Positions 44,452-56,374 are shown, numbered from the stretch's first letter. The stretch is DNA of 64,000 nt from Oscarella lobularis (GCF_947507565.1 NC_089175.1:5569733-5633732); one strand, 5' to 3'. Notes: generated by a model not told the origin, from the sequence alone. Numbers and translations: made by a program.

Positions 44452-46319
44452 TCAAACGAATACGGTACGTTCTTTGCTATAGTATTGATCTACGGCCGCT
44501 TTGCCAAAAACGTCTTCGGCCACACCTCGGAGTCCAACATCGCTGTGAAGAAGAGCTCTGAGCACGTCGCTGATCGTTCCAGATATTCCTCTATCGTTCA
44601 TTTGCTTCTTTCTCCATTTGTTTAGCATCGCTTTGCAACGATCAGCGTCGTCATCAAAATCTTTGCTCTTTCTAATCTGGTCTATCTCGTCATCGATTAG
44701 AGGTGTGGGGCCAAGAAAATTTGCCACTCTTTTCCAAACTGCCTCTATTTTAATGTGAAGTTGTCGAATTTGATCATCGGTAACAGGGCTGCCTAACGTT
44801 GTTTCACCTACACCTGACGAGACTCGCAGTACTATCATGCAGACATGCTCTTAATAAACTTACCAGAGAGATTAGCACCAGCTGCTTTAATCTTACTAGC
44901 TTAAAACAAAAATAAGATACAGTAAAAAACGTTTTCTTGAGCTCTTACCACAAGAGATGAAGTGTACTCTTTCAATGTGAGCAAGCAGTCGGTTTTCTTT
45001 CCTCCCGTTAGTTGAACCTCAAGCCACGGAACGTCAGCAGCATCTTCATCTTCTTTCTCTAGCATAAAGCTACGCGAGCAGTATTTTGAAGGAGATTTCT
45101 TTGCTTGAATCAACTCTTGCTTTGAAATTTCTCTCGGAGAAGTAGATATCAGATTCCAACCAGGAGAAATTCTCGTAATTTTGATCCTAATTGGATCAGA
45201 TCGCGAAAGGAATAGCCTGACGTTGTAATCTTTCAATAGTTGAGGCAAGCCTTTGTTGCATCTTTCAACGTGGTCAACGTAAGATGACTTTGATGACGTA
45301 AAATGCAGATCAATTGTTGCTGTGCGTAGGGATTCACCTTTTATCCACCTTCCAAAAGCCAACGGTCGATAGCAGTGCCCAGCACATCCAAATAGACATG
45401 CAAACAGCTTGCAAAAGTGCTTTGTGCTTATATCAATAGATGACCGACTAAGACTAGCTGTCATTTCAGCCCCATCGTGATCAAGACATAGTGGTAGTTC
45501 AGCCTCATTCCTATTGACCGTGACAAAGCTGTAATGCAACGAGGTGGTATAAAAGACGCCAACATGTGGTCCTTCATATAAGAGAGAGATGTCAGATTGC
45601 CAAGAGTTGTTATAATTCATCCTGATTTCAACATTCTTTGCAAATTTCGTGCCGCAAGGATGTAAGACTATGATGTCTGTTACTTCCGTGTCGTCATCAA
45701 CGTTTTTGGATTCTTCTGGCTGGTATTCATAAACAGTAAATCCCGTTCGTAAACTTCTGTCTACTATTGCTCCAGGGGAAATAGTCACTGTAAAAGACTC
45801 AGAAGCAATTACTCCTCCAGCTTCACCAATATCTTTCCGCAACGTTTGTGTTTTTCTGAATACCAGTGTCATAGCATCGAAGTTAAGTGCAATAACAGCG
45901 GTAGAATCGTCGCTTTCTGACAAATCCTGTAGACAGCACAAATGAAAGCACAAAAAATCAATAGCCTAAATCACCTTAGAAGTGCTTGAGAGCTTCTTTC
46001 CTTTCTCTGATGGAACATCAACGTAGCGCGCTGCCGTGAATCTTCTAAGTACATCTCTGGCAATGACATCGACGAGTTCTCTTTCTGTCTCGCGAAGCAT
46101 TTTGTCCAAATCTTGAAAATAGAGCGGGCTTTTCTCAGCAAGAATTTCAGAGAGCAGCATCTCTGTCTGCTTCTCTGTAGACAACGTAGACAGCGATCTG
46201 TACTCCTCGAGAGTGATTAGACCATATCCCCGAAGAGCATATAAATCTGGACGCCATCTGCATTTGCGCAAGCATTCCAAAGCGAGCTTCCAACGGCTTT
46301 CTTGTCTGCTTTCTTGCAT
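44452..46319 (-). CDS. CARD-ZU5-Death protein head-to-head with SIDT
   Basis: Start ATG 46319 (MQESRQESRWKLALECL). The CARD continues to about 46000 (SLSTLSTEKQTEMLLSEILA, DKMLRETERELVDVI) and is closest to the gene at 28425-30253. After an intron, the ZU5/UPA-like region spans about 45890-44950 (TVTISPGAIVD, with Ser for the usual Pro; LHPCGTKFAK; KHFCKLFACLFGCAGHC). The linker exon and Death-fold exon (PVTDDQIRQLHIKIEAVWK to KAAVDQYYSKERTVFV, stop at 44452) follow. The start codon is 77 bp from the SIDT start on the other strand, so the two probably share a bidirectional promoter. Confidence 0.8.
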
Positions 46320-46396
46320 TTGAGATATTGTCCGGGTGTTAAGTGGTTTCCGACCCCGTATGCTGTTTGCACATCGAAGGATTCCCCCCCTCCCCC
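46320..46396. promoter_or_regulatory. Bidirectional promoter between CARD-ZU5-Death gene and SIDT
   Basis: This 77-bp gap separates two opposed start codons. It holds the conserved block GAGATATTGTCCGGGTGTT, TTTCCGACCCCGTATGC, and a C-rich tract before the SIDT ATG. Copies of the block persist at three other CARD genes. Confidence 0.55.
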
Positions 46397-49300
46397 ATGG
46401 CGCAAACGTCGAGCAGGATATCTGTTGCCCTTCTCGTTTACTACCTATCAATTCACGCCGAATTGTCGCTGAGTGCAATAAACGAGCTGCACAACGCCAC
46501 AATCGGCGAAGCAGAAACGGGAAACGTTTCGTCGGTCACGCCAATGACGTACATTTTCCAATACGACCTCAAAGACCTCCACGATAAGGTAGAACGCGTC
46601 CAAAAAAAAAAAGAGAAGAACGTCAATCTCCGCCTCTTTTTCGAAGGCGCTTCGCGTGAACGTGACGAGTTCGTCGGCGACGACCGAGAATCCGATTCTA
46701 TTCGTCGTACGACGTCAAACGACGGTTCAATCGTGGACAGTTCCTCTCGTACTGCATCGGTGAGTACAGCGAAATCGAAAGTGCACCATTCCTCACCGTG
46801 GATCATGTGATACACAAACATTACGCAAAGTTTCGCTATCGTCACTTTCAGACATACACTGTATAGAGATTGTTAGTGTACATGACCTCTAAAAATATTC
46901 ATAGAACTGTATCACTAATGAAAATGGGCGGGGATTGTTTAGACTCAAATTTATGCGTTTATTCTTTAGGACTGGTTACGCGTCTGTGAGTCGAACCCTG
47001 TGTCCGTTTCGTCTCGAAGACGCTTCTCACGGACGTAATGTGACGTTTTACATCGACCTGTCGACGTCATCGAGTGTTTCTGTGGATTTCAGTTTTATTG
47101 TGTACGTGGAGAACACTTTCACGTTGAAGTAAATGAGATTGGGGCTCGTCGTGACGTCACAAATCTGATCGTTTCCCATTTTAGACTAGGCGTTCCGGAA
47201 ACCTTTTCCGTTAGTCCTAGCTCTCCGAAAGTGGGTTTTCAATGGAAGCTGGCATTTTTTATGCGCTAAACTATTTATTTTAGTATTATCAATACACGTT
47301 TAACCATTCGATTGATTTTGATGAAATCTTGGTGAAAGTCTCGTCGGAAGATGTTAGCAGTAAAAACATATGTGCAATTGTATCGGTCGAAGCTGGCGAC
47401 GTAATGCAAGAGATTCGCGTAAATTACACATTTTCAAAATTCTCTTTTTTGCAGTGTCCCGTACACGATTTGCCGTCGAACGTGCGCTTTTCCAGCGCCT
47501 TTCAAACGATGCTATCCAAGGCTGGAATAACGATAGAAGTGGAGAAAACGGATTACAGACACTAACTATTTATATTATTATTTTTTATTTATTTATAGAA
47601 AAAGGGACTATTCAAAAAGGGACTGATCTACATTGCCTTCGTTGTGTATCCGGCCGATTTGCGATGTCAGAGCGGAGTGCTCGATAACATAGACAATGAG
47701 CACAGCAACGTCAGTAAGTTCATTGCAAATAAGTATTAGTATTAAAATATTAGTACATCCGGATTGTGTGTAGTAAGAAATGCTTCAGGGTTATCGAGAG
47801 TCAAATCCTTCACTGTTACAGTGGAGAAAGCCTTGCCACGTGATATTGTCATCAGATATATATAGTATTGATTTTTGTATGTTTATTTGTTTAGCGTCAA
47901 GTTATGCGAGTCCCATTGCCTTTTCCGTGGCCATGTGCTTGGGTTTCTTTCTCATGGTCTTTATTGGAATTTTTATCGACTGGCACGTTAGAGAGTAATT
48001 CGCTCTACACATCCTGTTCAAAAGATAAATTATTTTATAGCCGAAAGCGAGGTAAAACGTTTCTTTCGAATCTGACGGGCGCAACACCAGGCAAATCGAT
48101 CGAATATCAGAGAAGGATTCTGTGTAATTGACTGACTTTTTAGTCAATGATGCCGGACTAGAGTCCAATGGCAGTAATAGCTATCAAATAACTGGTGATA
48201 ATCTATTGATTCCTTGACTTTTTTACTACGTTTTTTTTCAGATGGATCCGTGGCGAGACAGCTGGACGATGGCGATGACGACGGTTCCGTAAACGTTTTA
48301 TCGACTCTTCACGTCATCGAAAACAAGGCAGAAGAAAAGCAGTCATTAGCACACTAAAATCTTTACTCATAAAATTAGAGAAAAGACGGAGACTGTTTGA
48401 ACGTGGGCGATTTGGCCCGATTGAGTGAATGTCAGATGCAGAGCAAGTACAAGCGATACACTTGGAGTTTAGTGACGATTGGAGTGTTCTACGCACTGCC
48501 GTCAATCCAGCTCGTCATTGCTTATCAAACGGTGAGTATGGTAGAACAAAGAGAGACTTGACTCAATAATATATTTTCTTCAGGTTTTGAATTTATCTGG
48601 TAATCAAGATTTGTGTTATTACAACTTCTGGTGTGCTCATCCGGCCGGGATATTATCGTACGTTGCCGTCTGTTTGTACGTAGTTGCTTAGCAACGAGGT
48701 TTGCATAATTTTTAGAGATTTTAATCACGTGTGGAGCAACATTGCCTATATTCTTCTCGGAATCCTTTTCTTTTTGATCGTCTATAGACGAAGTCGGCGT
48801 TACCATAGAAAAGAAGAAGTGAAAATAAAGACTACATTTAATACTAATATATAATAATAGCCTACGTGTTTAGTTGCACAATACAGGACTGCCTCAGTAT
48901 TTTGGCCTTTCATACTCAATGGGTCAGACACAAAGCGTTTAATTTTAATTAATTAATTAATTAACAAGTATTTATAATTGAATCTTTTAGCTGTGGCTCT
49001 TGTGGCTGAAGGCATAATGAGCGGAACCTATCACATTTGTCCATCAGGCTCCAACTTTCAGTTTGGTGATTAAATTAAATAGGGGGACACTCACTCTCTT
49101 TAATTAGGATCATGTTTTAGATACGGCTTTTATGTATCTTATTGCCGTTTTGTCGACGCTGAAGCTCTACCAGTCGAGACACGCTGAAGTTCAAGCGTAC
49201 GCCTACAAGTCTTTCGCTGCTATGGCGTGTTTGATTTTTGTAGCCGTCATCGGAGTGGTATATCAGTATAGGGAAATATGATAGTCTGATTTTTATGTGT

Positions 49301-50240
49301 GGGATCTAGCTCTATAACAATTTGGCGTTTTGGCTGTGTTTCTTCTTTGCCTACGTCATTGTTATTCTGTATCTAAATCTGGAGATTTATTATATTGGGG
49401 CTTGGAGTTTTGGTAAAATCATTGACATTAATTAATGCTGTCATAGATCTGAAGGCTTCTTTTTTTCTGTAGGCAAGCCTCTGTTGCAGCAGTGGAAAAA
49501 GGCTCTTTTGTGTGAAAATCCTTTCTATCCGGTTAGTTATTAGTTTCCCTCTTTTTTCTTCACGTGTCAACAATAGAATTTGTAGCATCGACGCCGCTTC
49601 TTGATCGTTTCTACCTTCGTCAATATTATCATGCAAGTTCATGTTGCCATGTTTTTTTTGTGAAAAATTACGAAGTTCTTCTAGTGCTCTCGTTGGCGTC
49701 TGTACTCAATATGCGGACTTTGCTTCCTATCTTCTCGCTATCATGCTGATCAATTTGTCGCTCTATCTCTTTTACTACATAGCAATGAAGGTAATAATTG
49801 AATTAGAAGTGAGATTACATATAATTGAATAAATCTAGGCAATCAGTAAAGAGCGTCTCAGCAAATTGGCCATTTTTCTGGCTGTTCTTCTCGTGGCATT
49901 GTGGACACCAGCATTGTACTTTTTCACTCGAGGACTCACCAACTGGCAGGTAACAGATATCATATATATATACAGTATATATGGAGAGATAATCAAGGAT
50001 TTCATTGTAGAAATCTCCTGCTGAATCTCGCATCGGCAATCAGGACTGCTTGATGCTAAATTTCTATGACGCTCACGACATTTGGCATTTTCTGTCGGCC
50101 TTTGGAGTGTTTTTCGGATTTTTGGTACGGTAATTTACGAGTGCATTGGCGTTTCTATATTTGTTTTCCTCTCTAAGGCCTTTTTGACTATTGATGATGA
50201 TCTGGAAGGAGTTGACAGAAGTACAATTGCAGTGTTTTAG
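46397..50240 (+). CDS. SID1 transmembrane family protein (SIDT1/SIDT2-like)
   Basis: Complete multi-exon gene, ATG 46397 to TAG 50238-50240. SIDT proteins are multipass membrane proteins of the plasma membrane or lysosome linked to dsRNA uptake and cholesterol handling, and belong to the CREST metal-hydrolase superfamily. Seen here: signal peptide ([15 protein letters not shown]); two beta-domain ectodomain with [15 protein letters not shown] and [16 protein letters not shown]; first helix near 47890 ([19 protein letters not shown]-like); then [95 protein letters not shown] and the C-terminal [28 protein letters not shown]. The Ser, Asp and His residues of the CREST site are all present. It closely follows vertebrate SIDT2 to the last residues (TIAVF versus KIYVF). 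Truncated copies lie at 30291 and 44101; its 3' end recurs at 51870 and 55369. Confidence 0.88.
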
Positions 50241-50372
50241 TATAGCCATTCAAGTGACAACACTCTTTGGACATTTTTGGGTTTGCATGACACACTACAC
50301 AATTTTCGACGTACAGTTTGATTCTTATTTTTCCTAAAATTTATATGCTTAGCGCGCGTGAACGGAAAAAAA

Positions 50373-51846
50373 ATGAGCGACATCAAAGTCGTCCCTTTAG
50401 GTGCTCAGCGTATCATACAAGGTTCTCACTAGTACTGATTATTGTCTTTGTGGGAGCTGGTCAAGGTGAGACTCCACTTGGGGCTCGTCGTTTCTTCCTT
50501 TTATCTCTTCGCTCCAGATGTCGGACGCAGTTGCATTCTGCTCTACATCGGCGGCAAAAGGATCATGCTCGATTGCGGAATGCACATGGGATTCAACGAT
50601 CAGGTGTCACTGTGACGAAAATTCTCTAATCCCTAAATAATTATTTTTACAGCGTCGATTTCCGGATTTTTCGTACATTGGAGCCGGTCCTGTGACGGAG
50701 TACATTGACTGCGTCATAATAAGGCAGCCAACAATTTTTAATTAATTAATTAATTAATTAATTAATTACATGAGGATTTTCTTTGGTAGCCATTTTCATT
50801 TGGATCACTGTGGCGCTTTGCCTTACTTCACCGAGATGTATGGCTATGATGGTCCTATCTATATGACCCATCCCACAAAGGCCATATGTCCAATCCTACT
50901 GGTAATAGAAAATACAGTACACATGTGATTATGGCCTATCTGTGCTCATAGGAAGACTACCGGAAGATCACAGTAGAAAAGAAAGGCGAGACAGATTTCT
51001 TCACGTCAGCAGTGAGGAAATCGTTTTCAATTAAATAATGAATACTGATAGACTTGATTTAGATGATTAAGACTTGCATGAAGAAAGTTGTGGCGGTTAA
51101 TCTTCATCAAACCGTTCAGGTTATTCACCTCATTCTCTCTGCACTTTAGAGTGTATTTCAAAATTAATTTCTAGGTTGATGATGAGCTTGAGATCAAGCC
51201 CTATTACGCAGGACACGTTCTCGGCGCGGCAATGTTTCGAATCAAAGTTGGATCGCAGTCAGCAGTATATACAGTAAGTAAGAGAAATACTACTTGAGAT
51301 CGAATAATATTTGTTGTGCTAAATTTAGGGTGACTACACATGACGCCAGACAGGCACTTGGGGTGGGTGGGCAATTCGTAGCTTTGGAAGGAGATGATTG
51401 ATTGATTGTGTATAAAGGTCTGCTTGGATCGATAAATGTAAACCCGATTTGCTTATTACTGAATCGACGTACGCTACCACAATAAGAGATTCAAAAAGGT
51501 GAAAAACTATAATAATACAGACGGGTTTGATAGATATTGATTTATTTCTTATATTTAATTCCAGGTGCCGGGAGAGGGACTTTTTGCTAAAAGTTCACGA
51601 AGTGATAGGAAAGGCAAGTGCAGTGAACGCGAGATTTGGTGAATAAAATAAAGATGAATTAGATTTTGATTCCTGTCTTTGCTCTGGGACGCGCCCAGGA
51701 GCTCTGTATACTTCTGGAAACATTTTGGTATAGTCAAATCAAAACAAAAGCATCTATATAAGCCTTTATAATAATAATAATAAAGGAAGGAATGAATCTC
51801 AAAGCTCCGATCTATTTTTCAACTGGTCTAACAGAAAAAGTAGAGG
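50373..51846 (+). pseudogene. INTS11 truncated 5' copy 1
   Basis: Duplicate of the first half of the complete INTS11 gene (60106). It begins at ATG 50373 ([10 protein letters not shown]) and keeps exons for [54 protein letters not shown] and [18 protein letters not shown], ending near FSTGLTEK. A base is missing in the GDY(N)M exon (GACTACACATG against GACTACAACATG). The beta-CASP second half and C-terminal domain are absent. At 51846 it joins a piece of the SIDT 3' end. Confidence 0.8.
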
Positions 51847-51869
51847 GACACCAAAGCATTAGTTTCTAA

Positions 51870-52085
51870 TTTTTGGTACGGTCATTTACGAGTGCGTTAG
51901 CGTTTCTACATTATTTTTTCACTCTAAGGCCTTCTTGACTATTGACGATAATCTGGAAGGAGTTGACAGAAGTAGAATTACATTGTTTCCATTCAAGTGA
52001 CGACACTCATTGGACATTTCCTGGTTTGCATTACATACACACTACACAATTTACCACGTTGTTCGCTTTTCGTAAAATTTATATG
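51870..52085 (+). repeat. Duplicated SIDT 3' end / INTS11 upstream segment
   Basis: Nearly the same as 50125-50350: the SIDT last exon (TTGACTATTGACGATAATCTGG, then GAGTTGACAGAAG) plus the spacer up to the INTS11 start (AAAATTTATATG). Here INTS11 sequence does not follow; the copy ends near 52085. It marks the right edge of a tandem duplication unit. It has no coding role. Confidence 0.7.
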
Positions 52086-52282
52086 TTTAGGGGCAGGGAT
52101 ATATCATAGGGAGCCTGGATATAGTCAGCCTGTATGTGTGTATCAAAGTTAGAAAGCGTTAGAACAGTTAATTCTCTTATTTACAACTATCAGCACAGAA
52201 AGACAAAAAGCAACGATCTAACAAACTGACGACAACAGGAAGGGCTGTGTGTGTCCTTTTAAAGTTTCTTCCTGGCCTGAGT

Positions 52283-54155
52283 TCATCCAAGAAAAAACCC
52301 TCCCAAAAAAGTTTCATAATTCTTGTAGCTACTCAACGTACAAGAACCTCGTATTCTAACTGAAACTAAATCTCCGGCTTCCAGACGGGCAACAGAGCCC
52401 GTGTACACCGTTTTTGCCAAGCTGGCTGGATTCGGTACATTGTGGTGAGCTGCTGCTATTACCTTAGACTTTGTTCTTAACTCGTAAGCGCAATGTTTTT
52501 GTGCTGAGCCAGGCTTAAACATGAGCTGCACGTAACTGTAATATATTCCGGGTTTTGGCACAATGAAACCACTGCTGGAAATTGAAACGTTGCCGTTGAC
52601 TAAAGTTGATATGCGGTTCCAGCCGGTAAGAGTGGCTCCTGTTTCATACACAGTTATTAATTAAAGGAACTTCGGATTTCAAATTTCGGATACCTTTTTG
52701 CCATGTCCCAGAGACTATGCCGCGCAAGTGAACAGCTGGTGCGTTCTGAAAAGGCAGATAAAATGCACCAAGAAATGACTCGCCGCTGTAGAATGAATGA
52801 AGTGAACACGTTTGAGTCATCACCAGTTTCAATTGTTCCCTGCTACTCATTCTTCGGAGAAGCCCAGTGTACTCACTTCGGTCTTCACTGCCTGACGTCT
52901 TCATCATCGGAGTGAAATAAACTACGGAGACTATGCTGCTTCCGCTTCGCAATTCGTAACCACAAGCAGAACTATCTCCACTGTGTGGATCCATCTGCAG
53001 TTGACTAAAGACGTAATAAAGACCACTTTTTGGTACACTGATGTATGAACTCCCGTAAGAACTGCCGCCTTGAATGTAGGACGGAAATGACGAGCCAATG
53101 GAGTTCCAACGATTGAGAGTACTCCCTAGCCAAAAATGTTACACACACAAATATTGTAATGTTTGAGATTATTACCTGACGACCACCTCCCAGCGTACGT
53201 ACCATACACTAATACTGCTGGATCAGCAGTTGACAGAACTTGTAGATTAAACGAAAGAAAGAAGGCTCCAAGAAATGATTCCCCCGAGTGAAAAAAGTCT
53301 AGAGTACAAGAACTTCTCATATATACTCCGAGATGGTCTCCTTTTTGCAGCGAGAGAGTCACTCCGGTATACTTTGTATAATCGTCATATCCTGTTTTTG
53401 TGTTAGTGTAGGCATGTGATGTTGCCACAATCCGTGAATTGACTCTCAATTGATATGCACAGGAGCTTGAATCACCCGAATGTGGGTCAAGCTGGAGCTG
53501 GGCGTAGACGTAATAAAGCCCATCAAATGGAACAACTATTCCAGTTTTAGACACTTCCATTCCACCAGTTGCTAGAGGAGGACAATATGATCTGCCAACA
53601 CTCCATTGACTAAGTAAGGAACCTACAATCATTGCAAAATAAATAAAAGTATTTATCAAAGTAAGACACTGCACATTAAAATGTTAGCTTACCTGCAGAA
53701 AATCTTCCAGAATAATGCCCACAGACATGCGCCACAGGTCGAATAGAGGATACTCGAAATGCATCTGTCTGAAAAGCAACCAATTTCAACCAGAAATAGA
53801 CTGTCAATATCTACTTTTTACCATTGTGTCCAAAGCCTTCTTGTGTTTTTCGTTTATTGCTGCTTGTTGTGATATTCTTCCGTTCTGGCTAGATAGCTAC
53901 AAAGGCATATTACATAAATAACTTTCACTTTTTCGTACTGACAGCTGACCTGACTTTGCAGACTCACTATGGAATTATCCATGGAAACAAGCTTGACAAA
54001 ATATTCCTTATTTAACATGACGGCCGTGTACACTAGCGACTTCCTACCTTTGTCTGAAGGGATTGCAAGTACGACACTTGGCCAAGCACAACCGTCGTAC
54101 TCGAGACGAAGACGAAAAGGAAAAGAGAACTGAGAGCCGCGTTTGCGTTTATCAT
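52283..54155 (-). CDS. Secreted protein with three tandem TNF-like domains
   Basis: Start ATG 54155 with a signal peptide (MINANAALSSLFLFVFVSS) followed by a short heptad-like stalk in small exons (54070-53700). Three TNF/C1q-fold domains follow, each largely on its own exons. Domain 1 (about 53690-53180): GLYYVYAQLQLDPHSGDSS, ending GESFLGAFFL. Domain 2 (53120-52680): LNRWNSIGSSF, QLQMDPHSGDSSACGYEL, GESFLGAFYL. Domain 3 (52635-52283): GWNRISTL, GIYYSYVQLMF, ending YETFLGGFFLG at the stop. YYVY.Q near the first third and the closing G-[AG]-F-x-L strand are typical of TNF ligands. Splice phases join the domains in frame (WSSG/STLNRW, WQKG/ATLTGW). TNF ligands normally form homotrimers from single-domain chains, so three in one chain is unusual. 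Family could also be called C1q-like. Confidence 0.75.
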
Positions 54156-54615
54156 CGTGTCCGTCGCAAGGTTTTAGAGAACTTCGGTAGGATCAGCAGC
54201 CCACTGAGTGACACACACACTGTAATGAGAAACGGAGAACACAGATCAACTTTTATATACAACCCGAGACAGGCAGGCCCCCCTACACCGTTATTCGTCC
54301 TATTCGCGGAGCTTCCGCTTCGTTTCAAGTGCCGCGTTGTAAAAAGAATTCCTAATAGGCTTTATCCGTTACCGTGTTTCCTCATTACAGACGGAGAGGT
54401 CCCCCGCAAGTGACGTAGAAGGCCTAGGCCTAACACCTTGACGTCTGTACGAGTGTTGCATCGCGAAGACGAGTTTGGAACCAGGCCTCAATCGTCTTTG
54501 CGAAAGCTTACAGTCTTACGCCCATAGATACGCCACAGATATGACCCACAGGAGCTCCTCCCGCAGGCAGGGTCCTGCGCAGATTTGATTTTCCTTAGCG
54601 CGCGGGAACGAAAAA
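54156..54615. other. Intergenic between TNF-like gene and INTS11 copy 2
   Basis: This holds the presumed promoter of the minus-strand TNF-like gene and of the INTS11 copy on the other side. The GCGCGGGAACG sequence just before 54616 matches the upstream sequence of the other INTS11 copies. A plus frame at 54063-54413 has no recognisable domain. Confidence 0.35.
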
Positions 54616-55368
54616 ATGAGCGACATCAAAGTCGTCCCTTTAGGTTCTTAGCGTGTCATGCAAGGTTCCCACTAGTACCTTTGTAGGAGCTGGTCAAGGT
54701 GAGACTCCAATTGGGGCTCGTCGTTTCTTCCTTTTATCTCTTCGCTCCAGATGTCGGACGCAGTTGCATTCTGCTCTACATCGGCGGCAAAAGGATCATG
54801 CTCGATTGCGGAATGCACATGGGATTCAACGATCAGGTGTCACTGTGGCGAAAATTCTCTAGTTCCCCAAAAATTCTTCTTTTACAGCGTCGATTTCCGG
54901 ATTTTTCGTACATTGGAGCCGGTCCTGTGACGGAGTACATTGACTGCGTCATAATAAGGCAGCCAACAATTTTTAATTATTAATTAATTAATTAAATGGG
55001 GACTTTCTTTGATAGTCATTTTCATTTGGATCACTGTGGCGCTTTGCCTTACTTCACCGAGATGTATGGCTATGATGGTCCTATCTATATGACCCATCCC
55101 ACAAAGGCCATATGTCCAATCCTACTGGTAATAGAAAATACATTACACATATGATTATGGCCTATCTGTGCTCATAGGAAGACTACCGGAAGATCACAGT
55201 AGAAAAGAAAGGCGAGACAGATTTCTTCACGTCAGCAGTGAGGAGATCGTTTTCAATTAAATAATGAATACTGATAGACTTGATTTAGATGATTAAGACT
55301 TGCATGAGGAAAGTTGTGGCGGTTAATCTTCATCAAACCGTTCAGGTTATTCACCTCATTCTCTCTGC
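54616..55368 (+). pseudogene. INTS11 truncated 5' copy 2
   Basis: Begins ATG 54616 ([10 protein letters not shown]) and keeps the exons for [43 protein letters not shown], the [19 protein letters not shown] exon and the exon ending [12 protein letters not shown]. It ends at about 55368, inside the following intron, where SIDT 3' sequence starts. Only about one third of the protein is represented. Confidence 0.78.
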
Positions 55369-55545
55369 ATTAGCGTTTCTTCTTGACTATTGACGATAAT
55401 CTGGAAGGAGTTGACAGAAGTACAATTACAGTGTTTTAGTATAGCCATTCAACACTCTTTGGACATTTTTGGATTTTCATGACACACTACACAGTTTTCT
55501 TTGATTCTTTTTTTTCCTAAAATTTATATGCTTAGCGCGCGTGAA
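55369..55545 (+). repeat. Second duplicated SIDT 3' end / INTS11 upstream segment
   Basis: Contains the SIDT final exon sequence (CTTGACTATTGACGATAATC, GAGTTGACAGAAGTACAATT, TTTTAG) and the spacer to the INTS11 start, with small deletions compared with 50160-50370. It links copy 2 and copy 3 of the truncated INTS11 series. Confidence 0.68.
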
Positions 55546-55552
55546 CGGAAAA

Positions 55553-56130
55553 GTGAGCGACATCAAAGTCGTCCCTTTGGGTGCTCAGCGTGCCGCTCAG
55601 CGTATCATGCAAGGTTCTCGCTAGTACTGAGTAGTGTCTTTGTAGGAGCTGGTCAAGGTGAGACTCCACTTGGGGCTTGTCGTTTCTTCCTTTTATCTCT
55701 TCGCTCCAGATGTCGGACGCATTGCATTCTGCTCTACATCGGCGGCAAAAGGATCATGCTCGATTGCGGAATGCACATGGGATTCAACGATCAGGTATCA
55801 CTGTGACGAAAATAATTATTTTACAGCGTCGATTTCCGGATTTTTTGTACATTGGAGCCGGTCCTGTGTCGAAGTACATTGACTGCGTCATAAGAAAGCA
55901 GCCAACAATTTTAATTAATAAATTAATTAATTACATGAGGACTTTCTTTGGTAGCCATTTTCATTTGGATCTCTGTGGCGCTTTGCCTTACTTCACCGAG
56001 ATGTATGGCTATGTTGGTCCTATCTATATGACCCATCCCACAAAGGCCATATGTCCAATCCTACTGGTAATACGTATAAAGGACAGTACACATCAGGAGA
56101 AGATCTTCCTGTGTGAGCTTATAGGAAGAT
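55553..56130 (+). pseudogene. INTS11 truncated 5' copy 3
   Basis: The shortest copy. The start codon position reads GTG (AAAGTGAGCGACATC). It has the [14 protein letters not shown] exon, a shorter first intron region, and a [19 protein letters not shown] exon in which the metal-binding His of HxHxDH is changed to Leu. It ends near GGAAGATC at 56130. It cannot make a working nuclease. Confidence 0.75.
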
Positions 56131-56374
56131 CGCAGCGTCGATTTAGTTCGCTAGCACCTTTTACTCGTGGGCAGTGAGCCGTGCAACCACCGCCCTCGTG
56201 TCCGCGTAAATAATCACATGACCAGTTCTTACTGTAGAGCTAACATCAAAATGCGGCAGTCAAACAACGCAATATTGCCTGGAGCCGTCTGACGAAACAA
56301 AACACCAAACAAAAAAAGACAACGTAAACGTCACATGCCATGTTTCAGGTCCAAGCCGTTCGTGCACGCAGCAC

